DNA of 15,676 bases from Oscillospiraceae bacterium (GCA_017538775.1 JAFYIF010000028.1:1-15676), one strand, 5' to 3'; shown: positions 1 through 8,698, counted from the stretch's first letter. Program-made: numbers and translations. Notes: a model not told the origin generated them from the letters alone.

Positions 1-19
1 AAACGGATTGAAATCCCTG

Positions 20-1279
20 TCAAGCGTTCTCCACAGAAATCGAGGCTCCCAGGGAGCGCAGGGCGGAGTCCAGGCCGGCGTAGCCGCGCATGATGTGGCC
101 GCTGTCGGCGACGCCGGTCTCCCCCTCCGCGCCCAGGGCCGCCAGGATCAGGGCGGCGCCGCCCCGCAGGTCCGTGGCCGTCACCGGCGCGGCGCTGAGG
201 CGCTCGACCCCCGTGACCATGGCCACCCGGCCCTCCACCTGGATCTGGGCGCCCAGACGGCGCAGCTCCGGGACGTGGCGGTAGCGGTTTTCAAAGATGT
301 TCTCCACAAAGACGCTGGTGCCCCGGGCCTTGAGACAGGCGCTCATCAGCAGGGCCTGGGCGTCCGTGGGGAAGCCGGGGTATGGCCGGGTGACCAGGGG
401 TTTGCCCGCGTGGAGGGGCGCATCGACCCGGATCGACACGCTGTCCTCCCCGGTCACCAGGGCGCAGCCCAGCTCCCGGAGGGCCTCCGTCACCGTGGCA
501 AAGTGGGCCGGGACCACGCCGCCCAGACGCAGCGCGCCCCCGGCGCAGGCCACGGCGCAGAGGAGGGTGCAGGCCGCGATGCGGTCGGCCATGACCCGGT
601 ATTCGGTGAAAGCCCGGTCGGGCATCCGGCCCGCGATGCGCAGCTGGGAAGTCCCCGCGCCGCTGACCTGGGCCCCGGCGGCGTTCAGGTAGCCCGCCAG
701 GTCCACGATCTCCGGCTCCCGGGCCGCGTTGGTCAGGACGGTCTCCCCCTCCGCCGCGCAGGCGGCCAGCATCACGTTCTCCGTCGCGCCGACGCTGGGG
801 AAGGCCAGATTGATGTGGGCACCGCGGAGCCCCTTGGCCCGGCACAGCACCTCGCCCCCGGACTGGCGCACCTCCGCGCCCATCTCCTCCAGCGCCTTCA
901 GGTGCAGGTCGATGGGGCGCGCGCCCAGTTCGCAGCCCCCCGGCGCGCTCAGGCGCACCTCGCCGCAGCGGGCCAGGATCGCGCCCAGGTACATCACCGA
1001 AGAGCGCATCCGCTCCATCAGAGCGTGGGGGATGTGATTTTCCGTCATACGGGAGGAGTCTACCAGGATTTCCCCGCCATTTTGCATCACGCCGCAGCCC
1101 AGATGGCGCAAAATGTCCGCCGAGGCGCTGACATCCAGCAGCTCCGGGCAGTTGGACAGCCGCGTCACGCCGCCGGAGAGCAGGCTTGCCGCCAGAATGG
1201 GCAGCACGGCGTTTTTGGAGCCCTGCACCTCCAGGGCGCCCTCCAGTCGTTTTCCTCCGCAGACCTTCCAAACCGGCAT
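20..1279 (-). CDS. murA: UDP-N-acetylglucosamine 1-carboxyvinyltransferase MurA
   Basis: This cytoplasmic enzyme transfers enolpyruvate from PEP to UDP-GlcNAc, the first committed step of peptidoglycan precursor synthesis. The 419-residue length equals E. coli MurA. Visible landmarks are K22-N23 in GSKNAVLPILAASLL, the catalytic cysteine C116 in PGGCELGARPIDLH, D306 in PGFPTDAQALL and R372 in DLRGGAALILAAL. Cysteine rather than aspartate at the active site is the form normally inhibited by fosfomycin (family knowledge). I chose the ATG at 1279 because a GGAGG (1288-1292) lies 8 nt upstream. An in-frame TTG nine codons earlier would place this Shine-Dalgarno inside the gene. It is the last dcw gene in view, 131 bp after murG, and may also have its own promoter. 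The gene could be one of two MurA paralogues (MurA/MurZ), which are common in Firmicutes. The stop is intact, so the gene is complete. Confidence 0.96.
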   Translation of the reverse strand: MPVWKVCGGKRLEGALEVQGSKNAVLPILAASLLSGGVTRLSNCPELLDVSASADILRHLGCGVMQNGGEILVDSSRMTENHIPHALMERMRSSVMYLGAILARCGEVRLSAPGGCELGARPIDLHLKALEEMGAEVRQSGGEVLCRAKGLRGAHINLAFPSVGATENVMLAACAAEGETVLTNAAREPEIVDLAGYLNAAGAQVSGAGTSQLRIAGRMPDRAFTEYRVMADRIAACTLLCAVACAGGALRLGGVVPAHFATVTEALRELGCALVTGEDSVSIRVDAPLHAGKPLVTRPYPGFPTDAQALLMSACLKARGTSVFVENIFENRYRHVPELRRLGAQIQVEGRVAMVTGVERLSAAPVTATDLRGGAALILAALGAEGETGVADSGHIMRGYAGLDSALRSLGASISVENA

Positions 1280-1302
1280 AACGAACCCCTCCGTTGTCAA
1301 AT

Positions 1303-1339
1303 TCAAGCCATCCTATGCAGCAGCGGGAAACGGTGACAA
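1303..1339 (-). promoter_or_regulatory. Possible internal sigma-A promoter for murA
   Basis: On the minus strand, TTGTCA (1334-1339) and TAGGAT (1310-1315) are separated by 18 nt in the 131-bp murG-murA gap, the longest internal gap of the dcw run. This would give a leader of roughly 25 nt carrying the murA Shine-Dalgarno. The -35 matches consensus at 5 of 6 positions and the -10 at 4 of 6, so this is only a candidate. It would allow murA to be transcribed apart from the long operon. Confidence 0.35.
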
Positions 1340-1410
1340 TCGGAACGCGCCACACGCCGTCGGAGGCTTTTTTGTCTGGCGTGCCGCGGTCCGCGCCGCG
1401 TCCGGGATCT

Positions 1411-2526
1411 TCATGTCACATAGCTGAGGATGCGCGTACAGATGCGTTCCGTGGCGTCGGCGTTGCCGCTGTTCCTCGTCGCTTTGCCCATGGCTTCCAG
1501 GGCCGCGCCGTCCCGGACCAGGGCCTCCGCCGCGTCGTACAGTCCCGCGGCGTCGAAGCTGCCCTCCAGCAGCACCTTTGCCGCCCCCAGGCGCTCCATC
1601 AGCGCGGCGTTGCGCTCCTGCTGGTGGGCCGTCACGTTGGGCGAGGGCACCAGCAGCGCGGGTTTGCCCAGCACGGCCAGCTCCGCCAGGGTGGAGGCCC
1701 CGCTGCGGCACAGCACCAGGTCGGCCGCCGCCATGACCTGGGGCATGTCATAGATGTAGGCCCGCAGGTCGATGCCCTGACGGCGCAGGGCCTCCGGGTC
1801 CCCCACCGCCGCACGGAGGGCGGGGAAGCCCCGCTGCCCGGCGGAGTGGATCAGATCGAAGCTGCGGCGCTGCAGCGCCACGCGCACGAAGTCCGGCATC
1901 AGGCCGTTGATGTGGTCGCTGCCCAGGCTGCCCCAGACGCTGACCACCAGGGGCCGGTCCGGGTCCAGGCCCAGGGCGCGTCGGGCCGCGGCGCGGTCCA
2001 GCTTTGCGAAGTCCCGGCGCACGGGGGTGCCGGTGAATTCGGTGCGGGCGCTTTTGGGATAGTTCTCCCTGGCCTGTTCAAAGCCCAGCAGCACCAGGTC
2101 CACGCTCCGGCTCAGCATTTTAGTTGTCAGGCCGGGCACGGCGTTGGCCTCGTGGACCAGGGTGGGGATGCCCAGCGCGTGGGCCTGGCGCAGGGCCGGA
2201 TAGCAGACGTAGCCGCCGGTGCCCACGGCGATGTCCGGCTGAAAGCGCTTCAGAATCTCCCGGGCCTCGCCCCGGCTTTTCAGCAGCAGCCGGGCCGTGC
2301 GGAGATTGTGGCGCAGTCCTTCCAGATTCAGGCTCCGGCTCAGGTTGTCGATCTCCACAGTCTCGATGGGGAAGCCCTCCCGGGGGACCAGCTCCGCCTC
2401 CATCTGGCCCTTTGCGCCGATGAAGAGGAACTCCGACTCCGGCAGCAGCTCCCGCAGCCGTCCGGCCAGTCCCAGCGCCGGATTGATGTGTCCCGCGGTG
2501 CCGCCGCAGGTGAACAGGAATTTCAT
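1411..2526 (-). CDS. murG: UDP-GlcNAc:undecaprenyl-PP-MurNAc-pentapeptide GlcNAc transferase MurG
   Basis: MurG adds GlcNAc to lipid I to give lipid II on the inner face of the membrane. The 371-residue protein has the GT-B two-domain layout. The N-terminal glycine loop GGTAGHINP lies at residues 8-16, the acceptor-side region VGTGGYVCYP at 101-110, and the second glycine loop at about 198-203. The UDP-GlcNAc site LCRSGASTLAELAVLGKPALLVP spans 272-294, followed by HQQERNA at 301-307. The second loop reads VWGSLGS, with Trp198 where the common form has Gly (GGS.GA). A GGAGG (2534-2538) sits 7 nt before the ATG. The gene starts 22 nt after ftsW ends and is clearly co-transcribed with it. The identification is secure. 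Confidence 0.96.
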   Translation of the reverse strand: MKFLFTCGGTAGHINPALGLAGRLRELLPESEFLFIGAKGQMEAELVPREGFPIETVEIDNLSRSLNLEGLRHNLRTARLLLKSRGEAREILKRFQPDIAVGTGGYVCYPALRQAHALGIPTLVHEANAVPGLTTKMLSRSVDLVLLGFEQARENYPKSARTEFTGTPVRRDFAKLDRAAARRALGLDPDRPLVVSVWGSLGSDHINGLMPDFVRVALQRRSFDLIHSAGQRGFPALRAAVGDPEALRRQGIDLRAYIYDMPQVMAAADLVLCRSGASTLAELAVLGKPALLVPSPNVTAHQQERNAALMERLGAAKVLLEGSFDAAGLYDAAEALVRDGAALEAMGKATRNSGNADATERICTRILSYVT

Positions 2527-2548
2527 AGAGATGCCTCCAGGGCTGGCC

Positions 2549-3739
2549 TCAGCCGTTTTGCGGCGTTTTTTCGCGCCGCAGGATGAACTTCTTTTCCGGG
2601 ATGTCCCGGGATATGGACAGGATGATGCCCATCTCCGCCAGCTGGAGCCACAATGCCGTGCCGCCGTAGGAGAAGAAGGGCAGGGAGATGCCGGTGCATG
2701 GGACCAGATTGGTCACCACCGCCACGTTCAAAATCACCTGGAAGGCCAGCAGGGACGTGATGCCCGCGCAGACCAGGAAGCTGTAGCGGTCCCGGCAGTG
2801 CATCGCCAGGTAGAAGCCCCGCATAATCAGCAGGGCGAACAGGACCAGAATCAGCACCGCGCCGATGAAGCCCAGTTCCTCGCAGACCACGGAGAAGATG
2901 AAGTCGTTGTGTTCCTCCGGGAGATAGAGGTACTTCTGGCGGCTGGCCCCCAGACCCAGGCCGCTGAGTCCTCCGGAGCCGATGGCGTAAAGGGACTGGA
3001 TGATCTGATAGCCCGTGTCGGAGGTGTCCTCAAAGGGGTCCCGCCAGGCGCTGATGCGCTCGGAGGAATAGTGCAGCACGCTGGTGGCCAGCAGGATGCC
3101 CAGCCCCACCGCGCCCGCGCCCAGGGCAAACCAGCGCAGCTTCGTCCCGCCCAGGAACATCATGGCGGCGGTGATCAGGATGATGATGATGGAGGCGCTC
3201 AGGTGCGGCTCCAGCACCAGCAGGAAGATGACCGCCCCGGCCACCAGGGCGAAGGGCAGAACGCCGGAACGGAAGGTCTTCATCTGGTCCCGGTTGCGGC
3301 AGATCAGCTCCGCGTCATAGAGGATGACGGCGATTTTGGTGATCTCCGAAGGCTGGAAGGAGAAGGAGTCGCCCACGCCGAACCAGCGCTTGGCCCCGTT
3401 GACGCGGGTGCCGCCCAGCAGCACCAGCACCAGCAGCGCCAGGGAGAACCACAGCAGCAGCCGGGCAAAGCGGCGGTAGAAGCTGATCGGAAAGCGGCTG
3501 GCAAAGAGCATGATGGCCACGCCGGTGAGGGCGTAGAAGAGCTGACGGGAGAAGAAATAGGTGGCGTTGTGGTTGGTGGACTCGCTGTAATAGGCCCGGG
3601 CAAAGCTGGCCGACAGCACCATCACCACGCCGATGAGCAGCAGCAGCAAGGTCAGCAGCAGGAAGGGCACGTCAATGGAGCCCCGGGCGCTGCCGTCCTC
3701 CTCCCGGTAGTCCGCCAAACGCTGTTCGCTGTATTCCAT
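2549..3739 (-). CDS. ftsW: SEDS peptidoglycan glycosyltransferase FtsW/SpoVE
   Basis: This polytopic membrane protein (396 residues, about 10 predicted membrane segments starting near residue 24) polymerises lipid II into glycan strands with its partner class B PBP. SEDS motifs seen are QPSEITKIAVILYDAE (129-144), LPEEHNDFIFSVVCEELGFIG (273-293), whose D279 aligns with the essential aspartate of RodA/FtsW, and TGISLPFFSYGGTAL (349-363). I chose the ATG at 3739 because a strong AGGAGG (3749-3754) lies 9 nt upstream. The longer start at 3778 would overlap the end of mraY and has no ribosome site. The partner PBP is encoded three genes upstream in the same operon. Sequence alone does not separate vegetative FtsW from the sporulation form SpoVE. 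It is the only SEDS gene in the window. Confidence 0.93.
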   Translation of the reverse strand: MEYSEQRLADYREEDGSARGSIDVPFLLLTLLLLLIGVVMVLSASFARAYYSESTNHNATYFFSRQLFYALTGVAIMLFASRFPISFYRRFARLLLWFSLALLVLVLLGGTRVNGAKRWFGVGDSFSFQPSEITKIAVILYDAELICRNRDQMKTFRSGVLPFALVAGAVIFLLVLEPHLSASIIIILITAAMMFLGGTKLRWFALGAGAVGLGILLATSVLHYSSERISAWRDPFEDTSDTGYQIIQSLYAIGSGGLSGLGLGASRQKYLYLPEEHNDFIFSVVCEELGFIGAVLILVLFALLIMRGFYLAMHCRDRYSFLVCAGITSLLAFQVILNVAVVTNLVPCTGISLPFFSYGGTALWLQLAEMGIILSISRDIPEKKFILRREKTPQNG

Positions 3740-3764
3740 ATTGCCTCCCCTCCTCGAATCATGT

Positions 3765-4796
3765 TTAATATCTTGCATTCACGCCCCAGAAGGACAGGAT
3801 CGCAAAGAACAAAGAAACGCAGGTGAACAGCACAAAGAGCTGTTTTTCCGTCCACTTTTTCCCGGTCCAGCCGCCCATCTCCAGGTGGTGGTGGAAGGGG
3901 GCCATGCGGAAGATGCGCTTGCCGTGGGTCAGCTTGAAATAGGTCACCTGGATGATGTCGCTGAGGGTCTCCCAGAGGAAGACGATGCCCAGGGTGATCA
4001 AAATCAGCGGCATGTCGTAGGCGAAGGCCATGGCCACCACCGCGCCGCCCAAAAAGAGGCTGCCGGTGTCGCCCATGAAGACGCGGGCCGGGTTGAAGTT
4101 CCAGATCAGAAAGCCCAGCAGCGCGCCGGTCAGGGCGGAGGCGAAGACGCCCAGGCCCAGGAAGCGCTCCCCGAAGCGGTAGCACAGCGCGGTGTAGAAC
4201 AGGAAGACCGGCAGGCTCGTGCCCGTACACAGACCGTCCACCCCGTCGGTGATGTTCACCGCGTTCACGGTGCCCACGATGACGAAGGCGGCGCAGACCA
4301 CATAGAGGATCTCATTCACCGCGAAGCTGCGGTTCCAGAAGGGCAGATACACGTCCACAGTGCCGGGGACGCTGCTTTTCTGGAGGCCGAAGAGCCGCAG
4401 CAGATAGAGGAAGGCCACGGCCACGGCCAGTTGGAGCAGGAACTTCTGCCGGGCGGTCAGGCCCAGGTTCTCCTTGTGGCGGAGCTTTTCAAAGTCGTCC
4501 AGGAAGCCGATGGCCCCGTAGATCAGCGCGAAGAGCAGCACGAAGGCGGCGGCCCAGTCGCCGTTCCGGAACGCATCCCAGCCCAGGGCCAGCACCGCCA
4601 CGGTGGTGGCGCAGATGAACATCAATCCGCCCATGGTGGGGGTGCCCTCCTTGCTGCGGTGCCAGGTGGGGCCGATCTCCTTGATGGACTGTCCGGCCTT
4701 GATGCGCCGCAGATAGGGCACCAGCCAGGCGCCCACCCCCGCCGCCAGGCCGAAGCCCAGCACGAAGGACAGAATCAGACGTAAGCTCATGTTCAT
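3765..4796 (-). CDS. mraY: Phospho-MurNAc-pentapeptide transferase MraY
   Basis: MraY is an integral membrane enzyme that moves phospho-MurNAc-pentapeptide from UDP onto undecaprenyl phosphate, forming lipid I. The 343-residue protein has about 10 hydrophobic segments. It carries the family motifs KEGTPTMGG (49-57), the acidic pair D100-D101 in FLDDFEK, NAVNITDGVDGL (178-189), NPARVFMGDTGSLFLGG (235-251) and the MraY signature FHHHLE (301-306). The start overlaps the murE stop as ATGA, with AAGGA 7 nt upstream inside murE, a sign of translational coupling. In many Firmicutes and proteobacteria murF precedes mraY and murD follows it. Here mraY touches murE directly and is followed by ftsW after 25 nt. 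The identification is firm. Confidence 0.97.
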   Translation of the reverse strand: MNMSLRLILSFVLGFGLAAGVGAWLVPYLRRIKAGQSIKEIGPTWHRSKEGTPTMGGLMFICATTVAVLALGWDAFRNGDWAAAFVLLFALIYGAIGFLDDFEKLRHKENLGLTARQKFLLQLAVAVAFLYLLRLFGLQKSSVPGTVDVYLPFWNRSFAVNEILYVVCAAFVIVGTVNAVNITDGVDGLCTGTSLPVFLFYTALCYRFGERFLGLGVFASALTGALLGFLIWNFNPARVFMGDTGSLFLGGAVVAMAFAYDMPLILITLGIVFLWETLSDIIQVTYFKLTHGKRIFRMAPFHHHLEMGGWTGKKWTEKQLFVLFTCVSLFFAILSFWGVNARY

Positions 4797-6253
4797 CGCT
4801 GTTTCCTTCTCTCCAGGATGTCGGCCACGATCTCCCGCTCATCCATGTGGTGCTTCACATGGTCGATCTCCTGATAGGTCTCGTGTCCCTTGCCCGCCAG
4901 CACGATCACGTCCCCGGGCTGATGCTGCTCGATGGCCCAGGCGATGGCCGCGGCCCGGTCCGTGATGGCCGTCCAGTTGCTTGCCTCCGCCGGAATACCC
5001 GCCAGGATCTCCCGGATGATGGCCTCCGGCGCTTCCGTCCGGGGGTTGTCGGAGGTGATGATGGCGTAGTCGGCCAGTTCGGTGCCGATGCGACCCATGA
5101 TGGGCCGCTTGCCCCGGTCCCGGTCCCCACCGCAGCCGAAGAGGGCCACCACCCGGCCCGGCGCGGTCTCCCGCACGGCGCGCAGTACGTTCTCCAGCGC
5201 GTCGGGGGTGTGGGCATAGTCAATTAATATGGTATAGTCCCCGTCGGTGGGCACGGTCTCCACCCGGCCCTTCACGCCTTTCGCCGTGGCAAGGGCAGCG
5301 GTGCCCCGGTCCAGGGGGACGCCCAGAGCCTGGCAGCAGCTCAGGGCGGTCAGGGCGTTGTAGACAGAGAAGCGGCCCGGGATGCCCAGGCGCACGGGGC
5401 AGCGCGTCCCGTCCGCCGCGCTTGCGGTGAACTCCACCCGGTCCGGCAGCAGCCGGAGATCCAGCGCCCGAAGCGCCGCGTCGGAGCGCTCCACCGCGTA
5501 GCCATATACGGGACAGGCAGCTTCCGCCCGGAAATACGCGGCCCAGGCGTCGTCCAGGTTCAGCACCGCCAGGTCGGACTGCCGGAACAGCAGGGCCTTG
5601 GCCGCGGCGTAGGCCTCCATCGTGTGATGGTAGTCCAGGTGGTCCTGGGTCAGGTTTGTGAAGGCCCCCACGGCGAAGCGGACGCCCGCCACCCGGTGCT
5701 GCACCAGGGCGTGGGAGCTGACCTCCATGACCACATGGGTGCAGCCCGCGTCGGCCATGTCCCGGAACAGCTTTTGCAGCTCATAGCTCTCCGGGGTGGT
5801 GCGCTCGCCGGGCAGTTCCCGGTCCCCAATCAGGCTGCCGTTGGTGCCGATCAGCCCCACCCTGGCCCCCAGCGTCTCCTCCAGGATGTGCTTGATCAGC
5901 AGCGTGGAGGTGGTCTTGCCGTTGGTGCCGGTGACGCCGATGACGCGCATGGAGCCCGCCGGGTTCCCAAACCAGGTCCGGCTCACCAGGGCCAGGGCCA
6001 GGCGGCTGTCCGCCGTCCGCAGCCAGGGGACGCCCTCCCCCTCCGGGGGGGTCTGGCAGAGGATGGCCGATGCGCCGCGCTCCAAAGCGGCGGGGATGTA
6101 GCGGTGTCCGTCCGTGGCGTAGCCCTGCATGGCGACGAAGAGGTCGCCGGGTCGGGTCTGGCGGGAGTCGTAGCTGACGCCGGAGATCTCCGTCTCCCCG
6201 TCCGCCGGGCCGTCCAGCAGCGGGACGCCGTCGAGAAGTTCCTTCAGTTTCAT
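4793..6253 (-). CDS. murE: UDP-MurNAc-tripeptide synthetase MurE (meso-DAP adding)
   Basis: This cytoplasmic ATP-dependent Mur ligase adds the third stem-peptide residue to UDP-MurNAc-L-Ala-D-Glu. The 486 residues show the N-terminal UDP-binding domain with SYDSR (27-31). The central ATPase domain has the P-loop GTNGKTT (109-115), TTPE (152-155) and EVSSHAL (177-183). K219 in AYAAAKALLF is the likely carbamylated lysine. The C-terminal domain contains SDNPRTE (401-407). The DNPR motif is the established marker of meso-diaminopimelate specificity, as opposed to lysine, so an A1-gamma type wall is expected. AGGAGG (6261-6266) lies 7 nt before the ATG. The gap to the PBP gene upstream is 30 bp, and the 3' end overlaps mraY by 4 bp. 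Confidence 0.96.
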   Translation of the reverse strand: MKLKELLDGVPLLDGPADGETEISGVSYDSRQTRPGDLFVAMQGYATDGHRYIPAALERGASAILCQTPPEGEGVPWLRTADSRLALALVSRTWFGNPAGSMRVIGVTGTNGKTTSTLLIKHILEETLGARVGLIGTNGSLIGDRELPGERTTPESYELQKLFRDMADAGCTHVVMEVSSHALVQHRVAGVRFAVGAFTNLTQDHLDYHHTMEAYAAAKALLFRQSDLAVLNLDDAWAAYFRAEAACPVYGYAVERSDAALRALDLRLLPDRVEFTASAADGTRCPVRLGIPGRFSVYNALTALSCCQALGVPLDRGTAALATAKGVKGRVETVPTDGDYTILIDYAHTPDALENVLRAVRETAPGRVVALFGCGGDRDRGKRPIMGRIGTELADYAIITSDNPRTEAPEAIIREILAGIPAEASNWTAITDRAAAIAWAIEQHQPGDVIVLAGKGHETYQEIDHVKHHMDEREIVADILERRKQR

Positions 6254-6283
6254 GGAATTGCCTCCTGTGCGTGGAAAAAGCGC

Positions 6284-8593
6284 TCAGAACTGGGCGGTGG
6301 CGGCCACCTCGCTGTTGGCCAGCGTGACCTTGATCACGGTGCCGTGGTCCACCGGCGTGCCGGGCACGATGCTCTGTTTTTTCACGGTGATCCAGCTGGA
6401 ATCGGTGATGTTGTTGAAGTCGGTGCTGATGTAGAGGGCCTGATAGCCCAGGCGGATGCGGGCCACCTCATAGGTCAGGCCGGTGAGATCCGGGACCAGC
6501 TCCTGTTCCGTGGAGGGCTCGCTGCCGCAGTAGAGCAGGATCTGGCTCTTGGCCGCCACCACGGTGCCCGGGGCGGGGAGCTGGGCCGTCACCGTGGCCC
6601 CGTTGCCGAAGGTCCGGTAGTCCAGGCCCTCCGCCTGGAGCTGGCGCATGGCCTCGTCCAGTGGGAGACCCGTCACGCTGGGCACGCTGCGGTCGATGTG
6701 CTTTTTCTCGCTGTCGGTATAGATGGGTTCCACGCCCAGATAGCCCAGGATGTCCCGCATCATGTTCCCCACGGTGGGGGCCCCCATCGCGCCGCCGGAG
6801 ACGGCCACGCCGCAGGCGGCGTTGGGGTTTTCCAGGGTCACCAGAATGCAGATCTTGGGGTCGTCCGCCGGGGCGAAGCCGATGAAGGAGACGATGTAGC
6901 GCTTCTGCTCCGTCTGGGCCTCCCAGACCGTGTCGGTGCTGGTGCCGGTCTTGCCGCCGATGCGGTAACCCGCCACATATGCGTTTTTGCCGGTGCCCTC
7001 GGTCATATCGCCCACCACGCTCTCCAGCATCTCCCGCATGATGGCGCTGGTCTCCTCGCTGATGACCTGGCGGATGACCGTGGGTTCGGCCTTGGAGACG
7101 GTGTTGCCCGCGCTGTCGCGCACTTCCTTCACCAGATAGGGCTGCATCAGATAGCCGCCGTTCACCACCGCGCACATGGCGCGGACCAGCTGCAGCCGGG
7201 TGATGTTGAAGGTCTGGCCGAAGGAGGCCGCCGCCAGCTGGGTCTGGTTGTAGGGGTTGCAGAACAGCTCGTCGTCCCACCAGATGCTCCCAGCCTCGCC
7301 CGCCAGCTCGATGCCGGTCTTGTTGTTGAAGCCGAAGGCGTCCACATATTCATAGTATTTCTTCGCGCCCACCTTCTGGGCGATCTGCATCATCGCCACG
7401 TTGCAGCTGTGCTGGAGGGTCTGCTGAAGGGTCTGCATCCCGTGGCCGGCCCGCTGCCAGCAGTGTCGCCCCTCGTCCGGCAGGTCGCCGGGCACCTGGT
7501 AGAAGCCGCCGCAGTAGATGCTGGACTCCTTCGTCACCACGCCCTCCTCCAGGGCCATGGCCACGGTGAAGGGTTTGAAGGTGCTGCCCGGCTCGTACAT
7601 GTCCTCCACGGCGTTGTTGTGCCACTGGGACTGCTGGGCCTGGCTCAGGATGCTCTCCCGCACCGTCGGGTCCGTAGCCAGGTCCATGGCCTCCTGGGCC
7701 TTTTTGCTGACGGCCTGGTAGTCGTTCAGGTCGAAATTCTCCAGGGAGACCATGCCCAGCACCTCGCCGGTGGCCGGGTCCATGGCGATGGCGGCGGCCT
7801 TTTTCGCGCCGTAGTCGTCCATGGCCTGCTGCAGGTGCTTTTCCATGTAGTACTGCACCGTGGTGTCGATGGTCAGCACCGCGTCATAGCCGTCCTCGGC
7901 GTCATAGTAGTCCTCGTACTTGGTGTAGAGCATGTCGGTGCCGTAGGCGTTCTTGGCCCGGACGATGCGGCCGGAGGAGCCGGTCAGCAGTTTATCCAGA
8001 CTCAGCTCGATGCCCAGCAGCCCGTTGTTGTCATAGCCCACGAAGCCCACCACATGACAGGCCAGGGAGCTGTAGGGGTAATAGCGCTTGGAGTCGGTCT
8101 CGATTTTGACGCCCTTCAGGTTGTATTCGTTCTTGAACTCCCGTACCTGCTCGCTCAGCTCGTCGTCCACCTTGCGGGCCACGGTCTTGTACCAGCTGCG
8201 GGTGTCCTCGGTCATCTCCAGGATCTTCGCGGCGTCCACGCCCAGGATCTGGGAGAGATAGTGGGCGATGAGGACCGGGTCCTCGTCGTACATGGAGATC
8301 TCCGCCGGGGAGATGTAGATGGTGTCCACCGTGGCGCTCATGGCCAGGATCTTGCCGTTGCGGTCGTAGATGGTCCCCCGCTTGGAGCTGAGGGTGGTGG
8401 GGCGCACCTGCTGGTCGATGGCCGCGGATTCATAGCGTTCATGGTCCTGGATCTGGATCTGATAGAGTTTCCCCACCAACACTATAAAAGCAGCGATGCC
8501 GCACACGATCATCAGTGTCAGTGTGCGGCTGAGCATCATCCGGTTGGGCGGGCTGACGCCCCTGTTTTTCGGATTTGACGTTTTGGATGCCAT
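6284..8593 (-). CDS. Class B penicillin-binding protein with two PASTA domains (SpoVD/FtsI/PBP2B type)
   Basis: This is the transpeptidase that crosslinks peptidoglycan at the division (or spore) septum, working with FtsW/SpoVE. Its 769 residues are a short basic cytoplasmic tail, one membrane anchor (about 24-44), a dimerisation/pedestal domain opening with RGTIYDRNG (72-80), and a transpeptidase domain. The active-site motifs are S337-T-F-K340 in EPGSTFKPF, S396-C-N398 and K548-T-G550 in GGKTGTS. Two C-terminal PASTA repeats lie at about 636-690 and 698-758. All catalytic residues are present. GGGAG lies 7 nt before the ATG. In B. subtilis pbpB (two PASTA) and spoVD (one PASTA) sit side by side. 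Only one gene is here, and two PASTA domains favour a division role, though clostridial SpoVD cannot be ruled out, so I give no symbol. Confidence 0.93.
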   Translation of the reverse strand: MASKTSNPKNRGVSPPNRMMLSRTLTLMIVCGIAAFIVLVGKLYQIQIQDHERYESAAIDQQVRPTTLSSKRGTIYDRNGKILAMSATVDTIYISPAEISMYDEDPVLIAHYLSQILGVDAAKILEMTEDTRSWYKTVARKVDDELSEQVREFKNEYNLKGVKIETDSKRYYPYSSLACHVVGFVGYDNNGLLGIELSLDKLLTGSSGRIVRAKNAYGTDMLYTKYEDYYDAEDGYDAVLTIDTTVQYYMEKHLQQAMDDYGAKKAAAIAMDPATGEVLGMVSLENFDLNDYQAVSKKAQEAMDLATDPTVRESILSQAQQSQWHNNAVEDMYEPGSTFKPFTVAMALEEGVVTKESSIYCGGFYQVPGDLPDEGRHCWQRAGHGMQTLQQTLQHSCNVAMMQIAQKVGAKKYYEYVDAFGFNNKTGIELAGEAGSIWWDDELFCNPYNQTQLAAASFGQTFNITRLQLVRAMCAVVNGGYLMQPYLVKEVRDSAGNTVSKAEPTVIRQVISEETSAIMREMLESVVGDMTEGTGKNAYVAGYRIGGKTGTSTDTVWEAQTEQKRYIVSFIGFAPADDPKICILVTLENPNAACGVAVSGGAMGAPTVGNMMRDILGYLGVEPIYTDSEKKHIDRSVPSVTGLPLDEAMRQLQAEGLDYRTFGNGATVTAQLPAPGTVVAAKSQILLYCGSEPSTEQELVPDLTGLTYEVARIRLGYQALYISTDFNNITDSSWITVKKQSIVPGTPVDHGTVIKVTLANSEVAATAQF

Positions 8594-8631
8594 AGTCTGT
8601 CTCCCATCCCTGCCGGGCCATACGCTTCCCC

Positions 8632-8669
8632 CGCAGGGACCCGCGGCGCTGCCGCCGAGGGTCCCCGCG
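8632..8669 (-). repeat. GC-rich imperfect hairpin in the ftsL-PBP gap
   Basis: In the 105-bp gap between ftsL and the PBP gene, GGGACCC (8636-8642) pairs with GGGTCCC (8659-8665). Inside these, CGGCG (8644-8648) pairs with CGCCG (8653-8657) around a CTGC loop, with a single G/A mismatch between the two stems. Three further outer pairs flank an A/C mismatch, giving about 15 paired positions. No T-run follows on either strand, so it does not look like an intrinsic terminator. An RNA-processing or stability element, or a remnant of a dispersed palindrome, is possible. The fold is seen directly and the role is unknown. Confidence 0.6.
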
Positions 8670-8698
8670 TCGGTCGGAACAGTGTATGCTCCGGCGGC

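Noticed and set aside
1..19. Inverted GGATT/AATCC just after the murA stop, at the window edge
   Set aside because: The 5-bp stem with a 2-base loop is too small, and the window ends before any T-run could be judged.
1334..1391. Possible terminator in the murG-murA gap (CACGCC/GGCGTG around a T-run)
   Set aside because: The T-run lies inside the 19-base loop rather than after the stem, and the alternative GCC/GGC stem before the plus-strand T-run is only 3 bp with no plus-strand gene to terminate.
5624..8578. A 984-codon open frame on the plus strand opposite murE and the PBP gene
   Set aside because: It is antisense to two firmly identified genes, has Gly/His/Val/Ala-rich composition with no motif, and no ribosome site. 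It arises from high GC at third codon positions. The same applies to the long plus-strand frames at 8-1336, 1294-2586, 2297-3826, 3741-4784 and 9320-10465.
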